Below, one piece after another: positions 54,688-62,877 of a stretch of DNA of 64,000 bases; the first letter of the stretch is position 1, and each line of letters opens with the position of its first letter. The stretch spans positions 1 to 64,000 of the forward strand of contig CAWIXS010000023.1 in assembly GCA_963840075.1 (NCBI GenBank), read 5' to 3'. A program made the position numbers and the translations under genes. The DNA comes from AWTP1-13 sp963840075 (lineage in GTDB: Bacteria > Pseudomonadota > Alphaproteobacteria > Rhizobiales > Hyphomicrobiaceae). The notes beneath the pieces were generated by a model, which made no database searches, was not told where the DNA came from, and saw nothing but the letters and a program-made list of their open reading frames with translations.

Positions 54688-56250
54688 CTACAGGAAGGCG
54701 ACGAGGGATTCGTCAGGCCGGGCATGCGAGTGTGCGAACGTCACCAGCTCGGGCATGGCGGCAATCTGGGCAACTGCGGACGCCGTCTTGCCAGTGCAGA
54801 CGGCGCGCTGGGACCCCTGCAGAACCTTTGCGATCGGTTCGCCGATGAGAATCGAGCCAAGGAGTCCAAGGCGTTGGCCGCCCATCTCGGATGCCGCCTC
54901 GAACAGCACGAGCAGGATGAGAGGCGGATCCCTGCTAACGATTTCGATATCCTCCGCAGTGAGGCCGCCGCTTCCCTCACGGCCGTCGGCCAGCCATGCC
55001 TTCAGGGCGCTCTCGCAATAGTTCGGGTCCCACAGGCGGGATCTGGCAATCTGGCCAAAACCCCTGCGCGAGATCTCCGCAATGAGCGAGCGAACGGACC
55101 AGATGGGCAGCGACGCCGCATTCAACAGGTCTCGATAGGCAAGCCCGGCAGACTTGGTTTCGTCGATGCCGGCGAAGGCGAGGTCCGACACGAGATCAGC
55201 CGAGAAATGGGGGCCAATTCTTCGGCTGAAATTGACCGGCTGGCCGGCAACGGCGAAGAATTTCGACCACTGTACCGCCCAGCTCTCATCCAGAGGAAGC
55301 CGCCAAGGACGTGCGCGAGAGGTCGTCAACAGGACGTCGATCAGCTCTTCCCGGCGATTGTGCACGTCGTTGATGCGGTAATGCGGCCGAACCATCGCAT
55401 GACCGAAGCGCAGGGCCTGGGCGTACTCGAGGGTCATGTGCGTTCCCGACTGGCGATCGAGGAACGATGGAGCTGCCGAGAAATAATGCGCGTAGACTGC
55501 CGGGTGCAGGAGCCTGCGCAACAGGTCGTTGCGCACAATCCGGCGGTAGACATCCACGCAGATGTCTTTCGCATCGAGATAGAGCGCTGCGAAATACTGC
55601 AGACCGAGGGCCGGCCGCTCGTGCTCGTCATGCTCCCGGTGCAGGAGATCGACGACCGAGTTGTGGAACATCGAGAAGAGCACGGTCATCTGCGAGATCA
55701 GCGCGCTGTTGTCGTTGCGATCGTCCGCCAGCAGGACGTTCGTGAACAGCGGGTCTCGGCCGCCTCTGTGAACGCCCACCGCTCTCGGGACATCGCGGAA
55801 AGGGCAACGCTCGTCGCTGGCCGCGCCGATCTGCATCCGCGACAGGGGGAGCTTGCTCGGCCGCAGCGACCGGCGGTCCGCGTCGGTCATTGCGGTAAGG
55901 CAGCCGTCGAAGCCGCTGCCGTAAAGGGTCTGCAGCTCGAGAAGCGCTGAGCGATTGTTCCGCACAGCTGTTCTAGACCGCGTCAGCCCGGAAGTCGGCA
56001 CAGAAGAATGGACCGTGTCGTGCGCCATGAATTGCGCCAGATATGTATATCCGGCCGGGATCGACGGGTTCTCCCAGGCTTCCAGGTTGGATGCCGGAGT
56101 GTTCGGCCACGGATACGCCATGAACATTCGCCGTGCGAGGCGAGCCAACCTCTGCCGGACGGGACAGGTCCCGTCGCCGGGCCGGGACGTCTCCCATCCC
56201 GAGAGAAAACGTTCTTCGGGTCGCGGCTGCCGGATGAAGGACTGCAGCAT
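54688..56250 (-). CDS. animal-type heme peroxidase (An_peroxidase-like), copy 2
   Basis: A 520-residue paralogue of the protein at 49552. Likely distal His77 in LAQFMAHDTVHSSV, distal Arg178 in ADDRNDNSALISQMTVLFSM, and proximal His284 in LRFGHAMVRPHYRIND. Shared flanks include NPSIPAGYTYLAQF, VNFSRRIGPHFSADL and GLLGSILIGEPIAKVLQG. ATG 56250 has AGGCGA upstream. It is between the YcaO gene (57 bases upstream) and the MCG-tail gene (59 bases downstream), so the three are probably one transcript. It is likely to carry heme and act as a peroxidase or dioxygenase-like enzyme; its substrate is unknown. Confidence 0.82.
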   Translation of the reverse strand: MLQSFIRQPRPEERFLSGWETSRPGDGTCPVRQRLARLARRMFMAYPWPNTPASNLEAWENPSIPAGYTYLAQFMAHDTVHSSVPTSGLTRSRTAVRNNRSALLELQTLYGSGFDGCLTAMTDADRRSLRPSKLPLSRMQIGAASDERCPFRDVPRAVGVHRGGRDPLFTNVLLADDRNDNSALISQMTVLFSMFHNSVVDLLHREHDEHERPALGLQYFAALYLDAKDICVDVYRRIVRNDLLRRLLHPAVYAHYFSAAPSFLDRQSGTHMTLEYAQALRFGHAMVRPHYRINDVHNRREELIDVLLTTSRARPWRLPLDESWAVQWSKFFAVAGQPVNFSRRIGPHFSADLVSDLAFAGIDETKSAGLAYRDLLNAASLPIWSVRSLIAEISRRGFGQIARSRLWDPNYCESALKAWLADGREGSGGLTAEDIEIVSRDPPLILLVLFEAASEMGGQRLGLLGSILIGEPIAKVLQGSQRAVCTGKTASAVAQIAAMPELVTFAHSHARPDESLVAFL

Positions 56251-56307
56251 CGTTTCTCGCCTACCCAACGAGCGAGCGGGGGCAAGCTACACTGCACTGA
56301 AGGCGCT

Positions 56308-57597
56308 CTAAAGTAAGGCAACGCCTTTCGTCCTGTCTTCGCCGCCGCCTGCAGCGTCGATCGCCTGCTGCAGCCTCGTCGTGCGCATGTCGCAGGGCAG
56401 CGGCTGCAGTTGCGGGGCGATGGCGCACGCGACGGCAATGCCGAGCTCCGGCCTGGTGAGGTCGACGAGGGCGACCTCGATGCCGTGGCGCGCGAGCTGC
56501 GCCAGCAGGGCCGCCAGCTCCTCGCCTGCGTTGTTGCAGGGCGGCAAGTCCGGGCGGGCGGGCGCGCCCAGGGGGTGGATCAGGGCGCATCGGTCGGCGG
56601 CGATCCTGGTGGCGCGATCGAGATGGCGGCGGTCCACCGCGTTGAGGGCAGCCTCGCCGCGCGCCTCGCGCTTGGCCAGCGCCACCAGCAGCGCCAGCTC
56701 CATCTGGCACATCTCCAGGACCGCGGCCCGCGCCGCCCCATCCAGCGTCAGGCGCGCGGCAAACCCGCAGGCCAGACCCTTTCCGCTTTCATCGACGGAA
56801 AGCGCCGCGACGCAAGGGACGCCGAGGTCGGTCGTCAGGTCGAGCAGCCAGCTCGCCCGCTCCCTGCTGTCCTGGCGCAGTGCGCCGAGGAGGCGCACCG
56901 CCTCGGCCATCGCCGGCCTCTCGCCGGCGAGCAGCCCGGCCCGCCGCCCGCCGATCCACCACAGGGCGACGGCGTCGCGTTCCACGACCTCCAGGATCGC
57001 CCGCGCTGCCGCGGCCTCGAAGGTGGCGCCCGCGGCGCAGCCGGTGCTGAGCGCGGCGCCGGGTATGGCGAGCGGCCCCTTGGCCCGGCGCCGCAGGCAC
57101 CAGTCGGCCGGGACGAGAGCCTCGCGCCCCGCAGCCTGGCCGCGCACCCAGGCGACGGGCGTGCCGGGGCCGTCTGGCGCGCCCTGCAGCAAGGCCTCGA
57201 TCAGCCGCTGCGCTGCCGGCAGGGTGCGCACCGCTGCGGCGGCATAGGAGCATTCGCGCGCGGCATCGCCGGGCCGCTGCACCTGAGACAGCCGCTCCAC
57301 GCCTTCGCCGAGGCAGGAGGCGAGCGCGTCCTCGAGCCTCTCGCCGCTTCCCGCCAAGCTGAATGCGCCGCCCGGATGCTCCGGCAGGCTCAGCGCGCGG
57401 GCGGCGTCGACCTCGCCGCCGACGAAGCGCAGGCCCGGAGCCCAGGGTGAGCGCAGCAGGAACAGGCGGTCGGGCAGCCTCGCAACCTGCGCCAGCGCCT
57501 CCCCGTGGCGCTCGGCCAGGGTCGCGAGCAGCGCTGCTCCGGGGGCCGAGTCGAGGTCGATGGGGAGCATTGCGACCAGGTGGTGCGCTGCGGCCAT
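56308..57597 (-). CDS. YcaO-domain protein (TOMM-type cyclodehydratase-like)
   Basis: A 429-residue YcaO protein. ATP-binding elements can be read: SCLGEGVER (Ser94-x3-Glu98-x2-Glu101-Arg102), ARAILEVVERDAVALWW (about 199-215) and AAVLEMCQMEL with Glu/Gln near 295-300. EVALVDLTRPELGIAVACAI and APQLQPLP close the domain without a PxPxP end. YcaO proteins phosphorylate backbone amides to form azolines, amidines or thioamides in RiPPs, or act on proteins. No E1-like/ocin-ThiF partner was found in the window. ATG 57597 is preferred to the open frame to 57783. It probably heads the peroxidase-MCG run. Confidence 0.85.
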   Translation of the reverse strand: MAAAHHLVAMLPIDLDSAPGAALLATLAERHGEALAQVARLPDRLFLLRSPWAPGLRFVGGEVDAARALSLPEHPGGAFSLAGSGERLEDALASCLGEGVERLSQVQRPGDAARECSYAAAAVRTLPAAQRLIEALLQGAPDGPGTPVAWVRGQAAGREALVPADWCLRRRAKGPLAIPGAALSTGCAAGATFEAAAARAILEVVERDAVALWWIGGRRAGLLAGERPAMAEAVRLLGALRQDSRERASWLLDLTTDLGVPCVAALSVDESGKGLACGFAARLTLDGAARAAVLEMCQMELALLVALAKREARGEAALNAVDRRHLDRATRIAADRCALIHPLGAPARPDLPPCNNAGEELAALLAQLARHGIEVALVDLTRPELGIAVACAIAPQLQPLPCDMRTTRLQQAIDAAGGGEDRTKGVALL

Positions 57598-57637
57598 GCG
57601 AGCGCCGCTGCGGGCGGTCAACGCGTGAGCAATGCTG

Positions 57638-57841
57638 TCAGCGCACCGGCTTGTGGCGGTGCGTTGCGGTGCTCGGCGAAGGGTGCGGCGTTCGTCGCCC
57701 CGGTGCATCGGGCAGCCGATCGCCCCTGGCGTTGGCGTGCACGAAGCGGCCGGCGCGGACGGGGGCCGGACCGTGCCTGGCATCGCGAGCGGCCCGGTCG
57801 AGCTCCCTCTGCACCTCGCGAACGTCGATGATCTTGCTCAT
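57638..57841 (-). CDS. tiny ORF B upstream of the YcaO gene
   Basis: A 67-residue frame, MSKIIDVREVQRELDRAARD then RHGPAPVRAGRFVHANARGD and a tail rich in Ser, Thr, His and Pro (RTPHPSPSTATHRHKPVR). Its ATG overlaps the stop of tiny ORF A (ATGA at 57838-57841), and it ends 41 bases before the YcaO start. The tail could be a core peptide, but the N-terminal helix also resembles a small antitoxin-like or adaptor protein. No family was recognised. Confidence 0.5.
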   Translation of the reverse strand: MSKIIDVREVQRELDRAARDARHGPAPVRAGRFVHANARGDRLPDAPGRRTPHPSPSTATHRHKPVR

Positions 57842-57990
57842 CCCTCGTTCCATGCTTGCGCCAGGCGGAACTCGTCCTCCAGGCTGTCCCATACATACCA
57901 CTCGTCGACCAGTCCTTTGTAGTGCTTTTCGAAGTAGTCCGCACTCCTGGCAGAGCGCTGGCGAATGGTGGCCTCCGGCACGCCGTCCAT
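57838..57990 (-). CDS. tiny ORF A upstream of the YcaO gene
   Basis: A 50-residue acidic, aromatic-rich frame: MDGVPEATIRQRSARSADYF, then KHYKGLVDEWYVWDSLEDEF and RLAQAWNEG. A GGGAG site lies six bases before the ATG at 57990, and the stop is coupled to tiny ORF B. The composition is not that of a chance GC-rich frame. It could be a regulator or partner protein of the YcaO system. Unrecognised. Confidence 0.55.
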   Translation of the reverse strand: MDGVPEATIRQRSARSADYFEKHYKGLVDEWYVWDSLEDEFRLAQAWNEG

Positions 57991-58077
57991 GGCACTCCCG
58001 CCCTCGGAGACGCGGAACGCGACCCCTCAGCGACCTTCATTCCGGTCGCTGGCATCCCCGCGGTCTTGGATTGAATG

Positions 58078-58107
58078 CAAAATTGATTGGTAACCCCATC
58101 GATTTTG
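58078..58107. promoter_or_regulatory. inverted repeat upstream of the molybdenum hydroxylase operon
   Basis: CAAAATTGAT (58078-58087) and ATCGATTTTG (58098-58107) are inverted with one mismatch across ten bases, 64 bases before the first subunit start and between it and the divergent YcaO run. An operator for one or both is plausible. Confidence 0.4.
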
Positions 58108-58170
58108 CCCTAAGACCGTTGCAACGACCGCCCCGAGATGACGTGTGCCGTGCTCCAGGGAGCGCCCGCG

Positions 58171-58656
58171 ATGGCAACGATTGTCGAGCTGACCCTGAAC
58201 GGGCGAAAGCGGGTCGATGCGGTGCCCGGCAACCGGCTGCTGCTCGACTATCTGCGCGAGACCGTCGGGCTGACGGGCACCAAGACCGGCTGCGACGGCG
58301 GCGAGTGCGGGGCCTGCACCGTCCTCCTCGACGACAAGCCGGCGCTCGCGTGCCTCACGCTCGCGGCGACCGTCGCCGGCAAGCGTGTCGACACGGTGGA
58401 GTCGCTTGGCCTTGGCTCGCTCTCCGCGGTTCAGCGCGGCTTTCACGAGAAGCTCGGCTCCCAGTGCGGCTACTGCACGCCGGGCTTCATCATGGCCTCG
58501 GCGGGCCTCCTGCGCCGCAACTCCCGCCCGACCGAGGACGAGATCCGCGCGGCGCTCGGCAGCAACATCTGCCGCTGCACCGGCTACGTGAAGATCATCG
58601 AGGCGGTGCAGTACGCCGCGGAGCTGCTGGCCTCCGGAGAGGCGCGCCATGCGTAA
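58171..58656 (+). CDS. [2Fe-2S] subunit of xanthine-oxidase-family hydroxylase (4-hydroxybenzoyl-CoA reductase gamma-like)
   Basis: A 161-residue iron-sulfur subunit. The plant-type cluster uses Cys41, Cys46, Cys49 and Cys61 (TGCDGGECGACTV, ALAC); the second cluster uses Cys99, Cys102, Cys134 and Cys136 (QCGYCTPGF, ICRCTGY). It carries electrons between the FAD and molybdenum sites. ATG 58171 is taken, with GGGAG upstream; the ORF could start at 58138. The large and FAD subunit genes follow. A REP unit has been inserted between this gene and the large subunit. Confidence 0.93.
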   Translation: MATIVELTLNGRKRVDAVPGNRLLLDYLRETVGLTGTKTGCDGGECGACTVLLDDKPALACLTLAATVAGKRVDTVESLGLGSLSAVQRGFHEKLGSQCGYCTPGFIMASAGLLRRNSRPTEDEIRAALGSNICRCTGYVKIIEAVQYAAELLASGEARHA

Positions 58657-58660
58657 TATC

Positions 58661-58773
58661 GTAGGGTGCAATCGTGCGTCGGCGCGATTGCACCGAGCCG
58701 ACCTCCCGGCAATCGGCGTCGGCCGGCGCGAGGTTGCATCGGTGCAATGCCGCTCCGCAGCATTGCACCCTGC
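58661..58773. repeat. REP composite unit inside the hydroxylase operon (inverted orientation)
   Basis: A nearly complete copy of the RAYT-associated element, inverted relative to the 32374 array: GTAGGGTGCAATCGTGCGTC ... GCTCCGCAGCATTGCACC. It lies between the 2Fe-2S subunit stop (58656) and the large subunit start (58795), so it will be in the polycistronic mRNA. Confidence 0.9.
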
Positions 58774-58794
58774 GCCCCTCGACAGGGTCGCCCC

Positions 58795-61198
58795 ATGAAC
58801 GAGATCCTCCCAGCGCGGAATATCGGCGGCTGGGTGCCGATGGTGGACGGGCCCGAGAAGGTGTCGGGCCGCGCCAGGTACACGGCCGACATGGTTGCGC
58901 CCGGGATGCTGGCGGGGCGCATATACCGCAGCCCCTATGCGCACGCGGAGATCATCGAGGTGGATGTCTCCGAGGCGGCGCGGCTGCCCGGCGTGCTGGC
59001 GATCGTCACCGGCGCCGACTGCGACAAGACGTTCGGCGTGCTGCCGATCGCGCGCAACGAGCATCCGCTGGCGCGCGACAAGGTGCGCTACAAGGGCGAG
59101 CCGGTCGCCGCCGTGGCGGCCGTCGACGACGCCACTGCGGCCAAGGCGCTGCGCCTCATCAAAATGAGGGTGCGCGAGCTGCCGGCCTACTTCACCGCGG
59201 CCGATGCGCTGGCGCCCGGCGCCGTGCCGCTGCACGAGAGCAAGCCCGGCAACATCGAGCGCGACGTGCTGTTCGAGCTGGGCAGCGTCGCGGAGGGCTT
59301 CGCCGCGGCCGACCTCGTCGCCGAGGCCACCTACAATTGCGCCGAGGTGTGCCAGAACCAGATGGAGATGCACGCCGCCGTCGCCGACTACGACGCCGTG
59401 CGCGACCGCATGACGGTGCACGCCAGCACGCAGGTGCCCTACTACGTGCACCTGATGCTGGCCCAGATCCTCGACATGGACATGTCGCGCATCCGCGTGG
59501 TGAAGCCGTTCGTCGGCGGCGGCTTCGGCTGCCGCACGGAATGCCTCAACGTCGAGCTGATCACCGCCCTGCTCGCACGCAAGGCCCAAGGCACGGTGCG
59601 CATGGCGATCAGCCGCGAGGACACCTTCATCACCCACCGCGGCCGGCCCGAGACCGACATCCGCATGAAGATCGGCCTCACCAGGGCCGGCAGGATCACC
59701 GCGGTGGAATGCGAGTGCACCCAGCGCGGCGGGGCGCACTCGGGCTACGGCGTGGTGACGGTCCTCTACTCGGGGTCGATGCTCTATGCGCTCTACGATC
59801 TCCGCAACGTCAGGTACATCGGCAGGCGCGTGCTGACCAATACGCCGCCGTGCGGGGCCTTCCGCGGGCACGGCACGGTCGATGTGCGCTTCGCCTTCGA
59901 GAGCCTGCTCGACGAGCTGGCCGGCCAGCTCGGGCTCGATCCACTCGAGGTGCGGCGCGCGAACTTCCTGGAGGCGCCGACCTTCACCGACAACGACCTG
60001 ATGGTGTTGAGCTACGGCCTGCCCCAGTGCATCGACTGGGTGGAGACGCAGAGCGGCTGGAAGGCGCGCAAGGGCAGGCTGGGGAAGGGCAAGGGCCTGG
60101 GCTTCGCCTGCTCGCACTACATCTCCGGCGCCTCCAAGCCCGTTAACTGGACCGGCGAGCCGCATGCCACGGTGAAGCTCAAACTGGACTTCGACGGCTC
60201 GATCGTGGTGCTCACGGGCGCCGCCGACATCGGCCAGGGCTCCTCCACCATCCTGGTGCAGTCGGTCGCCGAGGTGCTGGGCCTCGACATCGCGCGCGTG
60301 CGCATCCTCTCGGGCGACAGCGAGGTGGTGCCGAAGGACAACGGCTCCTACTCCTCGCGCGTCACCTTCATCGTCGGCAACGCCGCCATCGATGCGGCCA
60401 ACAAGCTCAAGGGGCGTGCTGATCGCCGCCGCCGCGCGCCGGCTGGAGGCGGAGCCCGGCGACATCGAATGCCTGGGCGAGGTCTACCGCGCCGGGGCGC
60501 AGGACAAGGGCCTCGCCTTCGCGGAGGTGGTGGCCGAGGCCTTGAAGGACGAGGGCACCATCACGGTGACGGGCACCTATTCCACCATCCCCGAGTTGCA
60601 CGGCGGCAGGAAGTACCGCGGCGCCGCCATCGGCGGCACCATGGGCTACAGCTACTCCGCCCAGGTGGTCGAGGTGACGGTGGACGAGGAGACCGGCGAG
60701 GTCACGGTCGACAAGGTCTGGGTGGCGCACGACTGCGGCAAGGCGCTGAACCGGCTCACCGTCGAGGGCCAGGTGCAGGGCTCGGTGTGGATGGGCATGG
60801 GCCAGGCCATGAGCGAGGAGGCGGCCTACCACGACGGCCTGCTGCTGACCGCCAACATGCTCGACTACCGGGTGCCGACGATTGCGGATTCGCCGCCGAT
60901 CGAGGTCGGCATCGTCGAGAGCATCGATCCGCACGGGCCGTTCGGGGCCAAGGAGGCGGGTGAGGGCTCATTGGCGGCCTTCCTGCCGGCGCTGACCAAC
61001 GCCATCGCCGATGCCACCGGGCTGCGCTTCAATACCCTGCCGGTGACGCCCGACCGCGTGTTCGCGGCCATCGACAAGCGCAGCAGAGCGGGGTCGGGCC
61101 CCTCGCGTCGAACGGGGGCAGACCCCTCGCCTCCAACGCCGCTGCGGAAGACCGACGGTCGACGCGAGGGGTCTGACCCCGTCCAGGGGGGCACCTGA
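58795..61198 (+). CDS. molybdopterin-binding large subunit (4-hydroxybenzoyl-CoA reductase alpha-like), frameshifted near 60412
   Basis: About 800 residues if one base is removed. The catalytic subunit has GWVPMVDGPEKVSGRARYTA, KPFVGGGFGCRTECLNVELI, TPPCGAFRGHGTVDVRFAFE and the active-site Glu in GPFGAKEAGEGSLAAFLPA. The frame breaks in AAGGGGCGTG; with GGG the text NKLKGVLIAAAARRLEAEPG is continuous. The last about 35 residues (SGPSRRTGADPSPPT...GSDPVQGGT) are translated from a palindromic repeat at 61090-61180. ATG 58795 is clear, and the stop overlaps the FAD subunit ATG (ATGA). The substrate is inferred from the FAD subunit type. Confidence 0.85.
61090..61180. repeat. GGGGTCAGACCCCTCGCC palindromic repeat, copy 2, within coding sequence
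   Basis: GGGGTCGGGCCCCTCGCG, a second CAGACCCCTCGCCTCCAA and the closing CGCGAGGGGTCTGACCCC. It is in frame in the 3' end of the large subunit gene. Confidence 0.75.
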
Positions 61199-62205
61199 TG
61201 GAGGCCCTCGCCGAGCTCGAGGTCCTGAGCCCCACGACGCTCGACGACGTTGTGAGACTGCGCGCCGCGCACCCCGGGGCGCAGCTGCTCGGCGGCGGCA
61301 CCGATCTGGTGGTCAACATCCGCCGCGGCATCGTCGCTCCGCCCGTATTGATCGAGACGGGCCGCGTCGCCGAGCTGCGCGCCGTTGCGGCCGACGCCGG
61401 CAGACTCGAGATCGGCGCCTCGGTCACCCTGGCGGAGATCGCACAGCACCCCGGCGTCGGCGAGCACTACCCGGTGGTGGCTGAGGCCGCCGCCTCCATC
61501 GCCGGGCCGACCCACCGCAACATGGGCACGCTCGGCGGCAACCTCTGCCTCGACACGCGCTGCATCTATTACAACCAGAGCGAATGGTGGCGGCAGGCGA
61601 ACAATCACTGCCTCAAGACCACCGGCGACATCTGCCACGTGGCGCCCAGGAGCCGCGGCGTGTGCTTCGCCACCTTCAGCGGCGATCTGGCGCCCGCGCT
61701 GATGGTCCTCGATGCCGAGATCGACCTCGCCGGCCCCGGGGGCCGGCGCACCATCCCCCTCAGCGAGCTCTACATCGGCTATGCCCGCCACGACGGCTCG
61801 GCCGAGGGCGACGGCAAGCACTTCCTGGCGCTGCGCCCCGGCGAGCTGGTGACCGCCGCAAGGGTGAGCAGCACCCCGGGGCTGCGCTCGGGCTACGACA
61901 AGGTCCGCATCCGCCGCTCGATCGAGTATCCCGTGGCCGGCGTGGCGGTGGCGCTGCGGCGCGAGGGCGCAACCCTCGCAGACATGCGGGTGGCCATCAC
62001 CGGCACCAACCCCCGGCCCGTGCTTCTCGCGGGCACGCGCGAGCTGTGCGGCGGCCCGCTCGACGACGGCGTGCTTGGCGGGCTCGAGGCCCTGGTGCGC
62101 GACCAGATCATGTCGATGAAGACCACCTTCACCCCCGGCACCTACCGCCGGCGCGTCGCCGGCGTGTTGGCCCGGCGACTCGTGCAGCGGCTGTTCGCCG
62201 GGTGA
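61198..62205 (+). CDS. FAD-binding subunit with extra [4Fe-4S] insert (4-hydroxybenzoyl-CoA reductase beta-like)
   Basis: A 335-residue FAD subunit. GAQLLGGGTDLVVNIRRG and GPTHRNMGTLGGNLCLDTRC bind FAD. Between them and the dimerisation part lies a cysteine-rich insert: Cys122, Cys138, Cys146 and Cys156 in CIYYNQSEWWRQANNHC, GDICHV and RGVCFATF. In Thauera HcrB this insert carries a [4Fe-4S] cluster that allows low-potential electron transfer for dehydroxylating 4-hydroxybenzoyl-CoA. Its presence makes that subgroup likely. ATG 61198 overlaps the previous stop. Confidence 0.92.
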   Translation: MEALAELEVLSPTTLDDVVRLRAAHPGAQLLGGGTDLVVNIRRGIVAPPVLIETGRVAELRAVAADAGRLEIGASVTLAEIAQHPGVGEHYPVVAEAAASIAGPTHRNMGTLGGNLCLDTRCIYYNQSEWWRQANNHCLKTTGDICHVAPRSRGVCFATFSGDLAPALMVLDAEIDLAGPGGRRTIPLSELYIGYARHDGSAEGDGKHFLALRPGELVTAARVSSTPGLRSGYDKVRIRRSIEYPVAGVAVALRREGATLADMRVAITGTNPRPVLLAGTRELCGGPLDDGVLGGLEALVRDQIMSMKTTFTPGTYRRRVAGVLARRLVQRLFAG

Positions 62206-62877
62206 GGCGAGTCTCCGCCGGTCGCTCCGGCGTTGCATGGTGCACTCGGCACGGCGCGGCAGGTGGCGCCCGGCGTCTCGATTTGGGGAACGGGGCCAAT
62301 CGGTTCAGACGTCGGTTCAAACGTCGGTTCAGACACTGTCAACGGTTGCGCGCGCCACTCCGAATCAGGGTCTGGAGGGGTCTATTTCTGCGATCGTGGC
62401 GCCATGGCCCTCAGGTAGCGGTTTGCCCGTGGAGGCCGTCAGCGCCCTTCCTGAGCCCCGGGAAACGGCATTCTGGCGGGAAGCGGGCAACGGGTCGCGC
62501 GGCGGCTGCGGTGGGGGGCTCGCGCTCTCGCATCGACGCGGCGGATGCAACCGATGCAGCCCCACCGGCACGGCCGAGAGGCCATCGCCCCCAGCCGTGC
62601 CCGTTCGCGCCGGGCAAGCGAGACATCATCCGCAGCGCGCCCGAGCATCAAAGCCGCCAACGGTTAATGTTGTATGAAGGAACCAGAGTTCGCGCGGGCT
62701 CAGACCCCTCGCCTCCAGCGTTGTGATGTGGGGATGGGGGTCAGACCCCTCGCTTCCAGCGGCTGTGTTGAACGAGAGGGATGGAGGCGAGGGGTCTGAC
62801 CCCAACCGCCCACAGACAGCGGCGGGCCTGGATTGCCCGCTGCATGAATGCCCGCGAATCGGGCTATCTGACAGCCG
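62206..62877. other. intergenic stretch with tandem 12-bp repeats and a palindromic repeat
   Basis: CGGTTCAGACGT, CGGTTCAAACGT and CGGTTCAGACAC lie in tandem at 62301-62336. A GGGGTCAGACCCC-type element covers about 62698-62803 (two CAGACCCCTCGC motifs and GGCGAGGGGTCTGACCCC). No gene is recognised in 62206-62877. Confidence 0.5.

Noticed and set aside
57638..57841. Calling tiny ORF B a Phd-type antitoxin
   Set aside because: A weak N-terminal similarity only, and no toxin gene follows; it was left unnamed.
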